Assembly: GCF_027557445.1 (NCBI RefSeq)
Contig: NZ_CP106841.1
Coordinates: 1,350,001-1,414,000 of the forward strand
Direction: 5' to 3'
Length of the DNA stretch: 64,000 nt
From: Paenalcaligenes faecalis
Lineage (GTDB): Bacteria; Pseudomonadota; Gammaproteobacteria; Burkholderiales; Burkholderiaceae_B
The notes beneath the pieces were generated by a model. The model was not told the origin of the DNA. It saw only the letters and a list, made by a program, of their open reading frames with translations, and made no database searches. Position 1 is the first letter of the stretch, and each line of letters begins with the position of its first letter. Made by a program: the position numbers and the translations under genes. This document shows, piece by piece, positions 27,321 through 36,401 of this stretch.

Positions 27321-27773
27321 TTATTCGGTTTTAGCGATCTCATCGTTTTGGTGAATCGCATTGTCTAAGGTGTGCCAAGCTAAAGAGGCACATTTCACCC
27401 GCGCGGGAAATTCTTTTACACCTGATAGGACCTCTAGTTTACCCAAATCTTTATCAGGATGTTCCTCGGTTAGCATGGTATGCATATCTTTAAAAAGAGC
27501 ATCTACCTCAGCTTTTGTCTTGCCCATGCAGGCTTCCGTCATTAACGAGGCAGACGCTTTTGATATCGCACACCCTTGGCCAATAAAAGAAACCTTTTCC
27601 ACTATGTCGTCTTTTAAACGCACGTAGACACGTAACTGATCACCACACAATGGATTATGTCCATCTGCTTTATGTGTGGCGTCTTCCATGTGATTAAAAT
27701 TACGGGGTTTGCGATTATGATCAAAGATCACCTCTTGGTAGAGTTCACGCAACCCGCCAAAATCTTCACTCAT
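27321..27773 (-). CDS. sufU: SufU-type Fe-S scaffold/sulfur-transfer protein
   Basis: 150-aa IscU-fold protein that receives sulfur from SufS. Cysteines are seen in NPLCGDQL, GCAISKAS and KCASLAWHTL, and the inserted SufU-specific region precedes the last one, so it is SufU rather than IscU. Start 27773 (MSEDFGGLRELYQEVI) overlaps the sufS stop by 8 bp; the ATG 12 bp upstream is less likely. Confidence 0.92.
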   Translation of the reverse strand: MSEDFGGLRELYQEVIFDHNRKPRNFNHMEDATHKADGHNPLCGDQLRVYVRLKDDIVEKVSFIGQGCAISKASASLMTEACMGKTKAEVDALFKDMHTMLTEEHPDKDLGKLEVLSGVKEFPARVKCASLAWHTLDNAIHQNDEIAKTE

Positions 27774-29016
27774 CAGCGACTCCAAATAATTTTTGCGCTT
27801 TTTTCAAGCTTGCAACTAAGGCATCCACATCATCAAAACTGTTATACACAGCAAACGAAGCACGTGCTGTGCCAGGGATACCAAAACGAGTCATTAAAGG
27901 CATAGCACAATGGTGTCCTGCTCGGATCGCCACCCCATCCATGTCTAAAATGGTACCTAAATCATGCGGGTGAATATCATCAACTAAAAAGGATAAAACC
28001 CCCGCTTTATTCGCGGCTGTACCTACCAAGGTAATGCCTTTCATTGCCCCTAACTGAGCTGTGGCATAACGCAACAAGGCGTGTTCATGAGCGGCAATGG
28101 CGTCTAGTCCTACTGTCTGCACATACTTTAACGCCTCTGCTAAGACCACTACCCCAGCAATATTAGGTGTCCCGGCTTCAAAACGCTGCGGCACAGGGGC
28201 ATAGGTGCTGGACTCAAAACTAACAGTATGAATCATGTCCCCACCACCTTTCCACGGTGGCATAGCATCTAACAGATCGTATTTAGCATAGAGTACACCT
28301 GTGCCTGTAGGACCATAAATTTTATGTCCTGAAAACACATAAAAATCACAGTCTAATTCTTGTACATTCACCTGGGTATGCGCAACGGCTTGTGCCCCAT
28401 CGATTAGGACTTTAGCCCCAACCTGATGTGCCATTTCAATCATCTGTGCGATAGGGTTTACTGTACCAAGGGCATTTGACACATGAACAATACCCACAAA
28501 TTTGGTTTTATTGCTTAATAGCGTTTGATAAGCGGTTAAATCCAATTCACCATTATCAAGCACAGGCACTACCTTGATAATAGCCCCTGTTTTTTGAGCA
28601 ACCAATTGCCAAGGTACAATGTTGGAGTGGTGTTCCATCCCCGTTAAAACGATTTCATCACCCGCCGTTAAATTGGCCATCCCCCAGCTATACGCAATCA
28701 GATTAATGCTATCTGTGGTACCACTGGTAAAGACAATCTCTTCGATACGCTGCGCGTGTAGAAACTGCTGCGTCACAACTCGGGCTTGATCATACAGATC
28801 GGTTGCATGCTGCGATAGCCAATGAACACCACGATGAATATTTGCATTCGAGTGCTCATAAAAATGGCTTTCAGCATGAATTACTGCGGCAGGTTTCTGT
28901 GTGGTCGCACCATTATCCAAATAAACAAGGCGCTGCCCGCGTACAGGCTGCGCCAAGATTGGAAAATCGGCGCGCCGATCAAGCTGCATAGCAGGTTTTA
29001 GGATCGGCTCTACCAT
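27766..29016 (-). CDS. sufS: Cysteine desulfurase SufS
   Basis: PLP-dependent class II cysteine desulfurase, about 416 aa, supplying sulfur for Fe-S clusters. Landmarks are LDNGATTQKP, TSGTTDSINL, the PLP lysine in FSGHKIYGPTGTG and the active-site cysteine in RAGHHCAMPLM. The start at 29016 (MVEPILKP) lies just after the sufD stop; the longer reading would run back into sufD. Coupled to sufU downstream. Confidence 0.94.
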   Translation of the reverse strand: MVEPILKPAMQLDRRADFPILAQPVRGQRLVYLDNGATTQKPAAVIHAESHFYEHSNANIHRGVHWLSQHATDLYDQARVVTQQFLHAQRIEEIVFTSGTTDSINLIAYSWGMANLTAGDEIVLTGMEHHSNIVPWQLVAQKTGAIIKVVPVLDNGELDLTAYQTLLSNKTKFVGIVHVSNALGTVNPIAQMIEMAHQVGAKVLIDGAQAVAHTQVNVQELDCDFYVFSGHKIYGPTGTGVLYAKYDLLDAMPPWKGGGDMIHTVSFESSTYAPVPQRFEAGTPNIAGVVVLAEALKYVQTVGLDAIAAHEHALLRYATAQLGAMKGITLVGTAANKAGVLSFLVDDIHPHDLGTILDMDGVAIRAGHHCAMPLMTRFGIPGTARASFAVYNSFDDVDALVASLKKAQKLFGVADE

Positions 29017-29017
29017 A

Positions 29018-30322
29018 TTAGTTTTGCTCCAACGCGTTTTCATTGCCCGGCAATAAGGATTGAATTCCTTTAGCTGCTCGGGCTCGTAAGCTGTCCGATT
29101 TAATGCGCTCTAAGACTTCAGCGGCAAAGGCATAAATCAATAAATCAAAAGCATCCTTACGGTCTAATCCACGGGAGCGTAAGTAAAACAAGCTTTCCTC
29201 TTCGATTTGTCCAACGGTAGCACCATGCGCACATTTCACATCGTCCGCATAAATCTCTAATTCTGGACGCGTATCTGCACGTGCCATTTTAGAGAGTAAT
29301 AAGCTATCAGAGCGTTGAATCGCATCTGTACCGTCTGCGCCTTTGGCAACGACAATACGACCAGAAAACACACCACGGCCTCGATCAGCCATAATGCCAC
29401 GGTAATACTCATGGCTAGTACAGTTAGGCTGGTTATGAAGGATTTGTGTAAAGTGATCGACATGGCGACGATCATTCACATAATACAAACCATTCAATAA
29501 AGCATGACAGCGCTCGCCATTAAACTGAGCCTGAATACCCGTGCGTGCCAGCTGTGCACCAAACGATAAAGAATGGGACTCGTAATGAGACGCGTGCTCT
29601 TGCTCTACATCAATTGCGGCCAAATGCACTGATTTTTCACTTTGGTTTTGCAATTTAAGATGCGTTAAATTGGCGTCCCTGTCTGTCCAAACACGCGTTA
29701 CCGCATTAGTAAGTCCAACAAAATCGTCACCACTTAAGTAGTGTTCGACTACTGTTGCATGTGCCCCGGCTTCCAAGGCAACAAAATTACGCGTAAAGCT
29801 CGCTGACTGAGTTTCGGTATTGATAAACACCAGATGAATGGGTTTATCGACCACCACCGCACGATTTACTCGAACAAATGCCCCATCTTGGGCTAGTGCT
29901 AAGTTTAAAGCCTCAGGACTAAAGCCTGCTTGAACTTGGCCAAATATATCTTGTAATCGTGAATCGTTGCTAGCTAGCATGGCTGCAACAGATTCGATAG
30001 ATACACCAGTAGGGACCGCATCAAGATTGGATAAATCCGCATTAAATTGGCCATTTACAAAAGCCATCCAATACCCATCTTCGCTATTTTTGCAGCTAGC
30101 GAATAGCTCTGCAGCATCATGTGTTGCAGCGAGTTGGTATGTGCTTTTTTCCATACTGGCTAAAGAGGTATGACGCCATGCCTCTAGACGGCTAGTAGGC
30201 CATCCCTCGGACGAGAAACGCGCTAAAGCCTGCTGACGCAATTCAGTTAACCAAGCGGCTGTGCCGGCCTGGTGTGCTGCTTGCTCAACAAAGGGATTCA
30301 CCCATGTGGGTAAGGAGGTCAT
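29018..30322 (-). CDS. sufD: Fe-S assembly protein SufD
   Basis: 434-aa SufD, partner of SufB and SufC in the SufBC2D scaffold. The C-terminal SufBD beta-helix core carries YRGIMADRGRGVFSGRIVVAKGADGTDA and DDVKCAHGATVGQIEEESLFYLRSRG with the functional Cys-Ala-His. The start at 30322 (MTSLPTWV) overlaps the sufC stop by 4 bp (ATGA), so earlier in-frame codons inside sufC are rejected. Confidence 0.93.
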   Translation of the reverse strand: MTSLPTWVNPFVEQAAHQAGTAAWLTELRQQALARFSSEGWPTSRLEAWRHTSLASMEKSTYQLAATHDAAELFASCKNSEDGYWMAFVNGQFNADLSNLDAVPTGVSIESVAAMLASNDSRLQDIFGQVQAGFSPEALNLALAQDGAFVRVNRAVVVDKPIHLVFINTETQSASFTRNFVALEAGAHATVVEHYLSGDDFVGLTNAVTRVWTDRDANLTHLKLQNQSEKSVHLAAIDVEQEHASHYESHSLSFGAQLARTGIQAQFNGERCHALLNGLYYVNDRRHVDHFTQILHNQPNCTSHEYYRGIMADRGRGVFSGRIVVAKGADGTDAIQRSDSLLLSKMARADTRPELEIYADDVKCAHGATVGQIEEESLFYLRSRGLDRKDAFDLLIYAFAAEVLERIKSDSLRARAAKGIQSLLPGNENALEQN

Positions 30323-31092
30323 ACCGCGGCTCCTTTGGCTTCGGCGGCAGCCTGCTCTAGTACCCAACCGTAACCACGCTCTTCGAGCTCTTTGGCTAAA
30401 GAGGCATCACCTGTGCGGATAATACGACCACCCGACAACACATGCACCACATCCGGCACAATGTAATCAAGTAAACGTTGGTAGTGCGTAATCACAATCA
30501 TTGAGCGATCAGGCGAACGTAAACGGTTTACTCCCTCGGAGACCACACGTAAAGCATCAATATCTAGGCCGGAATCTGTCTCGTCCAAAATAGCGAGCTT
30601 AGGCGCTAACATGCTCATTTGAAGGACTTCATTGCGTTTTTTCTCGCCGCCAGAAAAGCCTTCGTTAACAGAGCGATGCAAGAACTCCTCACGCATACCT
30701 ACGACTTTCATTTCCTCTTTCACGAGTTTAAGAAAATCGATTGCATCTAATTCCGGTTTACCCTGTTCTTTGCGAATTGCATTTACCGCTGTACGCAAAA
30801 AATAAGCATTCGATACACCAGGAATCTCAATAGGGTACTGAAACGCTAAAAACAAGCCAGAGCGAGCACGATCTTCGATCGCCATATCCAATAAGTCCTG
30901 ACCTAGCCAATCCACTGAACCGGAGTCAATGGTGTAGTCTTCACGACCCGCTAAGACTTGTGACAAGGTACTTTTGCCGGAGCCATTTGGCCCCATAATG
31001 GCGTGAACTTCGCCGGGCTTAACCTCTAGGTTTAAACCACGTAGAATTTGTTTGCCTTCAACAGAGGCGTGTAAATCTTTGATTTTTAACAT
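30319..31092 (-). CDS. sufC: Fe-S assembly ATPase SufC
   Basis: 257-aa cytoplasmic ABC-type ATPase of the SufBC2D complex. Walker A is GPNGSGKSTL (about 34-43), the signature is FSGGEKKRNEVLQM and Walker B is LAILDETDSGLD; the H-loop follows in VITHYQRLL. It lies between sufB (14 bp upstream) and sufD (4-bp overlap). Confidence 0.96.
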   Translation of the reverse strand: MLKIKDLHASVEGKQILRGLNLEVKPGEVHAIMGPNGSGKSTLSQVLAGREDYTIDSGSVDWLGQDLLDMAIEDRARSGLFLAFQYPIEIPGVSNAYFLRTAVNAIRKEQGKPELDAIDFLKLVKEEMKVVGMREEFLHRSVNEGFSGGEKKRNEVLQMSMLAPKLAILDETDSGLDIDALRVVSEGVNRLRSPDRSMIVITHYQRLLDYIVPDVVHVLSGGRIIRTGDASLAKELEERGYGWVLEQAAAEAKGAAV

Positions 31093-31106
31093 TTTTCAAT
31101 AATTCC

Positions 31107-32555
31107 TTAACCAACACTGCCTTCGAGGCTTACACCAAGTAAGTTTTGCGCTTCAACGGCAAACTCCATGGGCAATTCTTTAATTACATCTTTACAGAAA
31201 CCATTCACAATCATAGAGACAGCATCTTCAGCTGAAATCCCACGCTGCATAGCATAAAACAACTGGTCCTCACCAATACGAGAAGCGGTGGCCTCGTGTT
31301 CTACGCTAGCGGTTGGATTTTGTACCTCTACGGTAGGGAAGGTATGTGCCGAACACTCTTTACCAATCAAGAGTGAGTCACACTGTGTATAGTTACGTGC
31401 ATTTTCAGCCTTAGGACTGATACGTACTAAACCCCGATACGTATTCAGACCACGACCCGCAGAAATCCCTTTAGAGATGATCGTGCTGGTGGTGTTACGC
31501 CCCATATGAATCATTTTTGTACCGGTATCTGCCTGCTGACGATGATTACTTAAGGCTACAGAATAAAACTCACCCACAGAGTCATCACCACGCAACACCA
31601 CACTCGGGTATTTCCATGTAATCGAAGAGCCCGTTTCAACCTGTGTCCAGGAAATGTGAGAACGTGCACCACGACACTCGCCACGCTTAGTCACAAAGTT
31701 ATAAATACCGCCCTTTCCATCCTTATCACCGGGATACCAGTTCTGTACTGTGGAGTATTTTACTTTTGCATCATCCAATGCCACGATTTCAACGACTGCA
31801 GCATGCAGTTGGTTTTCATCACGCATTGGCGCAGTACAGCCCTCTAGGTAGCTAACCGAGGCGCCTTCTTCGGCTACAATTAATGTGCGCTCAAACTGCC
31901 CTGTATCCGGTGAGTTAATACGGAAATAAGTAGATAATTCCATCGGGCACTTAACACCCTTAGGGATAAATACAAAAGATCCATCAGAGAATACAGCTGA
32001 GTTCAATGCGGCATAAAAGTTATCGCTAGGAGGAACGACTGTGCCTAAGTATTTTTGTATCAGCTCTGGGTACTCTCGAACGGCCTCGGAGAAAGAACAG
32101 AAAATAACCCCGACCTCGTGCAATTGCTTACGAAACGTAGTAGCGACAGACACCGAGTCAAAAACCGCATCTACGGCCACCCCAGCTAAACGAGCGCGTT
32201 CATGCAAAGGCACGCCCAGCTTTTCATAGGTACGTAACAGTTCAGGATCAACTTCGTCTAAACTCTTTGGCCCGTCTGTTTTGCTTTTAGGTGCGGAGTA
32301 ATAGCTGATATCTTGAAAATCAATGGGCTCATACTCAACAACAGACCAAGTGGGATCTTTCATCTCTAACCACTGGCGATAAGCAGCTAAACGCCACTCA
32401 AGCATAAATTCAGGTTCTTGTTTAATTGCCGAAATACGTTTAATCGTTTCCTCACTTAGTCCTTTAGGGATAGTGATTGATTCAATATCGGTAATAAACC
32501 CCGCCTCGTAATCACGATCTAAGAACGTGTCGAGGTGTTCATTAACAGTACTCAT
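31107..32555 (-). CDS. sufB: Fe-S scaffold protein SufB
   Basis: 482-aa SufB, the cluster-building subunit. Landmarks are [40 protein letters not shown] (in part), [12 protein letters not shown], the conserved Cys in [12 protein letters not shown] and the [22 protein letters not shown] end region. Its start overlaps the stop of the regulator gene by one base. First structural gene of the operon. Confidence 0.96.
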   Translation of the reverse strand: MSTVNEHLDTFLDRDYEAGFITDIESITIPKGLSEETIKRISAIKQEPEFMLEWRLAAYRQWLEMKDPTWSVVEYEPIDFQDISYYSAPKSKTDGPKSLDEVDPELLRTYEKLGVPLHERARLAGVAVDAVFDSVSVATTFRKQLHEVGVIFCSFSEAVREYPELIQKYLGTVVPPSDNFYAALNSAVFSDGSFVFIPKGVKCPMELSTYFRINSPDTGQFERTLIVAEEGASVSYLEGCTAPMRDENQLHAAVVEIVALDDAKVKYSTVQNWYPGDKDGKGGIYNFVTKRGECRGARSHISWTQVETGSSITWKYPSVVLRGDDSVGEFYSVALSNHRQQADTGTKMIHMGRNTTSTIISKGISAGRGLNTYRGLVRISPKAENARNYTQCDSLLIGKECSAHTFPTVEVQNPTASVEHEATASRIGEDQLFYAMQRGISAEDAVSMIVNGFCKDVIKELPMEFAVEAQNLLGVSLEGSVG

Positions 32556-33043
32556 TAAGATAACTCCGCTGTGGAAGTGCTGGCCTGACGTCGCGATTTA
32601 GTCATAAATCCGTCGGATTGTTTTAAAGGATATTCATTATTTGGGCGAATCATATCAGCAACGCTGACATCTTCGAGGGTTCGGCGTACAATATCATTGA
32701 TACGTTGCCAATTGCTGCGTATATGGCAATCTTGCTCGACAGAACAGGTTCCGGGTTGTGCTACACATTCGGTTAAACCAAAAGGCTGATCATCTAGTGC
32801 ATCAATAATTTGAGCCACACTAATTTGCTCAGCTGGCCGAGCCAATGCATACCCCCCCCGAGCCCCTCGAGTGCTAGTCACCAATTCATCTTGGCAAAGC
32901 ATTTTTAAGACTTTGCTTACGGTGGGTTGGCCTAGACCTAAAACTGTTGCCAGCTCGGAGGCGCTAAACACACGATCAGGATCACTCCCCATGTGTGTCA
33001 GCACCAAGGTGCCATAATCGATAATCTTGCTAATTCGCAGCAT
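32555..33043 (-). CDS. Rrf2/IscR-type regulator of the suf operon
   Basis: 162-aa Rrf2-family winged-helix regulator. The HTH is about 27-65 ([20 protein letters not shown], then [12 protein letters not shown]). A cluster-binding triplet of cysteines is at C93, C100 and C106 ([15 protein letters not shown]), followed by [11 protein letters not shown] as in the SUF-associated branch of the family. It probably senses Fe-S supply and represses its own operon through the palindrome at 33073-33097. The last about 25 residues are a non-conserved tail. Confidence 0.92.
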   Translation of the reverse strand: MLRISKIIDYGTLVLTHMGSDPDRVFSASELATVLGLGQPTVSKVLKMLCQDELVTSTRGARGGYALARPAEQISVAQIIDALDDQPFGLTECVAQPGTCSVEQDCHIRSNWQRINDIVRRTLEDVSVADMIRPNNEYPLKQSDGFMTKSRRQASTSTAELS

Positions 33044-33072
33044 ATACGTCTCAGGTTATTCTCACTATAGCG

Positions 33073-33097
33073 ATATAGTACCGCTTTGGTACTATAT
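33073..33097 (-). promoter_or_regulatory. Palindromic operator within the suf promoter
   Basis: Perfect 10-base arms ATATAGTACC and GGTACTATAT around a 5-base centre. On the minus strand it fills the spacer of a promoter with -35 TTGACG (33099-33104) and -10 TACTAT (33075-33080), 18 bp apart. The regulator gene starts 30 bp downstream. A bound Rrf2 dimer would block polymerase; binding by this regulator is inferred. Confidence 0.8.
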
Positions 33098-33190
33098 ACG
33101 TCAAATCTAATGCTGCATTCTGTTACTGCATCAATCGGGCGCTCGCCCCTACAATATATTTTTATTTAATTTACTCTTCACGGCGAGCTT

Positions 33191-34783
33191 ATGGCTGACC
33201 ATTCCGCATCTTACAAAACACTGCTTCAACAATGCGCCCAAGGCAAAGCGACTGCATTGCACCAGATTTACGACCGCGAAGCCCCTCGTATGCTGGCTTT
33301 GGGCACAAGTCTGCTGCACCGCCCTGCTGACGCAGAAGAGCTAGTCCGAGAAAGCATAGGACTAATTTGGCGCAATGCTGATGCCTATGACCCAACCTTG
33401 GGTTCAGCACGTGCTTGGATTTACAGTATCTTACGTTTTAGGGCACAGCAACGCCTTAAACAAAGCCCCACTCTTAGCCCTTTCATTAAAGTAAAGCCGT
33501 ATTTACTCATCCCCTCTGATGCCCCAGCTGATTTACAGCAGTTTTCGCACCTAGATGAACGCGCTAGAAAAATGATAGGTCTGGCCTACCTGCATGCATA
33601 TAGCTATGCAGAAATAGCCAAAGAATGCCATAGCAGCATAGATCTCACTCAAAAACACATTCATCAAGCCTTGATTTCATTAACCCGGCTATTTAGCGGC
33701 TGGAAAAATCACTCAGATGATGAGCTTTGTGTGCTTGGTGTGTATTGCCTAGGCTTATTACGCGATAACCAAAGCATCGCACCGGCTCATGCATTACTTA
33801 GCCAAAACAGCACCGCCGCACAAGATTTGCTGCTGTGGGAGAAAATCTTTAGCGCCCTTGTGTACAGTCTGCCCGAGCAGACGCCTCCGGCTCAGTTAAT
33901 TCAACGCATCTATCAAGACCTAGATCTGCCTTTTGTATCCGTACCCACGGCAACACCCATTAGTCCTGCTACCGCTACTCCTGCTGCCCCTTCACGCTTT
34001 GACACTCCCGTCACAATTCAAAGCACAAGCAAAACCTCAGCAGAGCCAGTAGCTCAGACCACAGCAAAAACCACCCCCGCAGCCGCCTCTGTAAGCCCTA
34101 TTCAAAAGCCCGTCAAAATAGAGCCCACTTTTAGTGTTACACCACAAGCTGAAACAAAGTCAGAGCCACGTAACCCAACAGTAACTGACCCGCTCGAATC
34201 CAGTACATTTACGGCAACAAAAGAAAAAGACGCAACCACGGCAGCGTCTCGCTCACAACCTAAACATACAATTGGCAACTCCGCCCTAGACTCGCTAGCG
34301 GCAAAATGGAAAAAAAGCTATTGGATTGGGTTGGCTATCGCTATCGCCTTAATCGCAGCATTGATTTGGGCGTTTATGCCCAAAGCACCGACTATACAAA
34401 TGGTCCAAATGAGCCCCAGAGCTGGGGCCATATTGCAAGCCCCAGGTCAAAGCTCAACTCCAGGCTGGATTGTCAGTATTGACCCTGAGGGGCATGTGTT
34501 ATTTACCCCTCAAGTTCGTACTGAAATTCGCCCTGATCAAGCAGTACAACTTTGGACTCAAGGCCCTACCAGCACCAGCATGCGATCTTTAGGGCTTATC
34601 AATCCTAATCAGCCAGTGACAGTTCCTGTTGAAATCATGGGCGAGACACAAAATGGCCAAATTTTTGAAATGACCTTAGAACCCAAACAAGGCTCAAAGG
34701 AACCTACTGGTTCCGTGTTATTTATTGGCCGTGTTGTGAATTTTGGTGAATTTCAACAGGCACTTGAACAATCAAGTATTTAA
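33191..34783 (+). CDS. ECF sigma factor fused to membrane anti-sigma factor (RskA-like)
   Basis: 530-aa single chain. Residues 24-90 look like sigma region 2 (IYDREAPRMLALGTSLL, GSARAWIYSILRFRAQQRL) and 118-168 like region 4 (LDERARKMIGLAYLHAYSYAEIA). Residues 175-240 resemble the RskA cytosolic anti-sigma helices (DDELCVLGVYCLGLL..ALLSQNSTAAQDLLLWEKI). A Pro/Thr/Ala-rich linker (about 250-365) leads to one membrane helix (about 377-396). The periplasmic RskA domain follows (about 400-530; VQLWTQGP, SLGLINPNQPVTVPV). Usually these are two genes. Region 4 is weakly conserved in its recognition helix. It is divergent from the suf operon. Confidence 0.8.
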   Translation: MADHSASYKTLLQQCAQGKATALHQIYDREAPRMLALGTSLLHRPADAEELVRESIGLIWRNADAYDPTLGSARAWIYSILRFRAQQRLKQSPTLSPFIKVKPYLLIPSDAPADLQQFSHLDERARKMIGLAYLHAYSYAEIAKECHSSIDLTQKHIHQALISLTRLFSGWKNHSDDELCVLGVYCLGLLRDNQSIAPAHALLSQNSTAAQDLLLWEKIFSALVYSLPEQTPPAQLIQRIYQDLDLPFVSVPTATPISPATATPAAPSRFDTPVTIQSTSKTSAEPVAQTTAKTTPAAASVSPIQKPVKIEPTFSVTPQAETKSEPRNPTVTDPLESSTFTATKEKDATTAASRSQPKHTIGNSALDSLAAKWKKSYWIGLAIAIALIAALIWAFMPKAPTIQMVQMSPRAGAILQAPGQSSTPGWIVSIDPEGHVLFTPQVRTEIRPDQAVQLWTQGPTSTSMRSLGLINPNQPVTVPVEIMGETQNGQIFEMTLEPKQGSKEPTGSVLFIGRVVNFGEFQQALEQSSI

Positions 34784-34802
34784 CCCAAACAAATACCGCC
34801 TA

Positions 34803-35603
34803 CTATTGCGCCTGCTGCTGTAAATAATCCAGTTCCTCTGGAAAAAAGCCAGCAGCTTGGCGTGCAGGAAAGTTAAAAGGCCCTTTTAGGCGAGGTGCTC
34901 GATAATGCGTTGCTAGATCAGGATAAATAGAAATAGCATCAACCTGCTTTTGCTCACAAACCCAGCGATACCATTTATTACCTAATGCAACATGCCCCAC
35001 CTCATCACGCAAAATAATATCTAAAATAGCAGCTCCGGCCTCATCGCCTGCTTGTGCTAATTTCCCTCTTACCACAGGACAGGCATCTAGGCCTCTGGCT
35101 TCTAGAGTGCGCGGTACTAATGCCAAACGTGCGATCAGGTCATCTTTAGTGCGTTCTGCCATATCCCACAATCCATCATGGGCAGGAAAATCCCCGTAGG
35201 TATAGCCAATGCTCTGCAAATGCCGATTTAACAGCTCAAAATGCAATACTTCCTCGTAAGCCACACACAACCATTCACCATAAAACATATCTGGCATATG
35301 GGGATAACGCCAAATAATATCTAACGCTAAATTAATTGCATTAAATTCAATATGAGCCAAGGCATGTAAAAGCGTGGCACGACCCTCAATGGATTGCAAG
35401 GAGCGCTGCTTTACCTGCTGAGGAGGAACAATCACTGGTTTTTGTGGTCTACCCGGTATTTGTGCTGGCTCGTGCAAGGTGAGTGTTGCACCAACGGGAT
35501 AAGGCCCCTCTTGTATGAGCTGCTTAATGTAGCTCGCTTTTTCAATGGGGTCACAAAGTAATAAAGCATGCAAAGCATGCTCTCGTAAAAACGTATAATT
35601 CAT
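34803..35603 (-). CDS. DUF455 ferritin-like protein
   Basis: 266-aa protein of the DUF455 (ferritin-like, COG2833) family. The four-helix-bundle metal-ligand pattern is visible: ALAHIEFNAINLALD, YEEVLHFELLNRHLQ, DMAERTKDDLIAR-LALVPRTLEARGLD and ILRDEVGHVALGNKWY. Each helix carries Glu/His ligands typical of a di-iron site. The specific function is unknown. It is convergent with the sigma/anti-sigma gene. Confidence 0.88.
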   Translation of the reverse strand: MNYTFLREHALHALLLCDPIEKASYIKQLIQEGPYPVGATLTLHEPAQIPGRPQKPVIVPPQQVKQRSLQSIEGRATLLHALAHIEFNAINLALDIIWRYPHMPDMFYGEWLCVAYEEVLHFELLNRHLQSIGYTYGDFPAHDGLWDMAERTKDDLIARLALVPRTLEARGLDACPVVRGKLAQAGDEAGAAILDIILRDEVGHVALGNKWYRWVCEQKQVDAISIYPDLATHYRAPRLKGPFNFPARQAAGFFPEELDYLQQQAQ

Positions 35604-35610
35604 AGCAAAA

Positions 35611-35632
35611 AGTCCGGACTATGCCGGACTCA
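35611..35632 (-). terminator. Terminator of the ihfA-merR transcript
   Basis: AGTCCGG/CCGGACT stem followed by TTTTTGC on the minus strand, between merR and the DUF455 gene. Confidence 0.7.
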
Positions 35633-35647
35633 TAAAAACAGTATGAC

Positions 35648-36028
35648 TTAGCTCGCTAAGGCTTTATCCAAAGCGGCCTTAACAGACAGTAATCCTGACC
35701 TAATAGACTGTAGCTCAGTAGCGGATAAACGAACTGCGGCTTGGGCATCCGATTGAATAATTCCACCCCCGCCCAATCGGTTACGTGCGCCACTGATCGT
35801 AAAACCCTCATCATAAAGCAAATGACGTATACGACGAATTAACTGCACCTCGTGGTGTTGATAATAGCGGCGATTACCACGTCGTTTCATTGGACTTAGC
35901 TCAGAGAACTCTTGTTCCCAGTAACGCAGTACATGGGGCTTTACATCACATAGTTCACTGACCTCACCAATTGTAAAATAACGCTTTGCTGGTATAGGAG
36001 GCAAAACCGAATTTTCAGTAGCATTCAT
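35648..36028 (-). CDS. MerR-family transcriptional regulator
   Basis: 126-aa MerR-type HTH protein (YFTIGEVSELCDVKPHVLRYWEQEFSELSP pattern, RRYYQHHEVQLIRRIRHLL, then GFTISGARNRL). It lacks a long effector-binding domain. A short MerR gene after ihfA is a recurring arrangement in betaproteobacteria. Effector and targets are not known. Confidence 0.9.
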   Translation of the reverse strand: MNATENSVLPPIPAKRYFTIGEVSELCDVKPHVLRYWEQEFSELSPMKRRGNRRYYQHHEVQLIRRIRHLLYDEGFTISGARNRLGGGGIIQSDAQAAVRLSATELQSIRSGLLSVKAALDKALAS

Positions 36029-36086
36029 ATCTTTTTATCCTTCGTTGCTTAGGTTAAGCAATTTTATAGCGGTGAATTGCCTGGAA

Positions 36087-36395
36087 TTAGTCTACGTCTG
36101 TATTTTCAACGGCTGTTTTCAGCTTTTGACTGGCATGAAATGTCACCACTCGTCGCGCAGAAATAGGGATGGACTCGCCTGTTTTTGGGTTTCGTCCAGG
36201 TCTAGATGGCTTATCACGCACCTGGAAATTACCAAAGCCAGACAGCTTAACCTCTTCGCCTTTTTCTAGTGCAGCACTAATTTCAGCAAAAAAAGCATCC
36301 ACGATTTCTTTAGCTTCACGTTTATTAAGGCCGACCTGATCAAAAATCAACTCGGTCAATTCGGCCTTAGTCAACGTACGATCAACTTTCATCAT
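36087..36395 (-). CDS. ihfA: Integration host factor subunit alpha
   Basis: 102-aa DNA-bending protein of the HU/IHF family. The alpha type is shown by [29 protein letters not shown] and the arm [37 protein letters not shown]-type sequence, with the intercalating Pro in RPGRNP. Follows pheT by 6 bp, the standard pheT-ihfA order. Confidence 0.95.
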   Translation of the reverse strand: MMKVDRTLTKAELTELIFDQVGLNKREAKEIVDAFFAEISAALEKGEEVKLSGFGNFQVRDKPSRPGRNPKTGESIPISARRVVTFHASQKLKTAVENTDVD

Positions 36396-36401
36396 AGTAT
36401 A

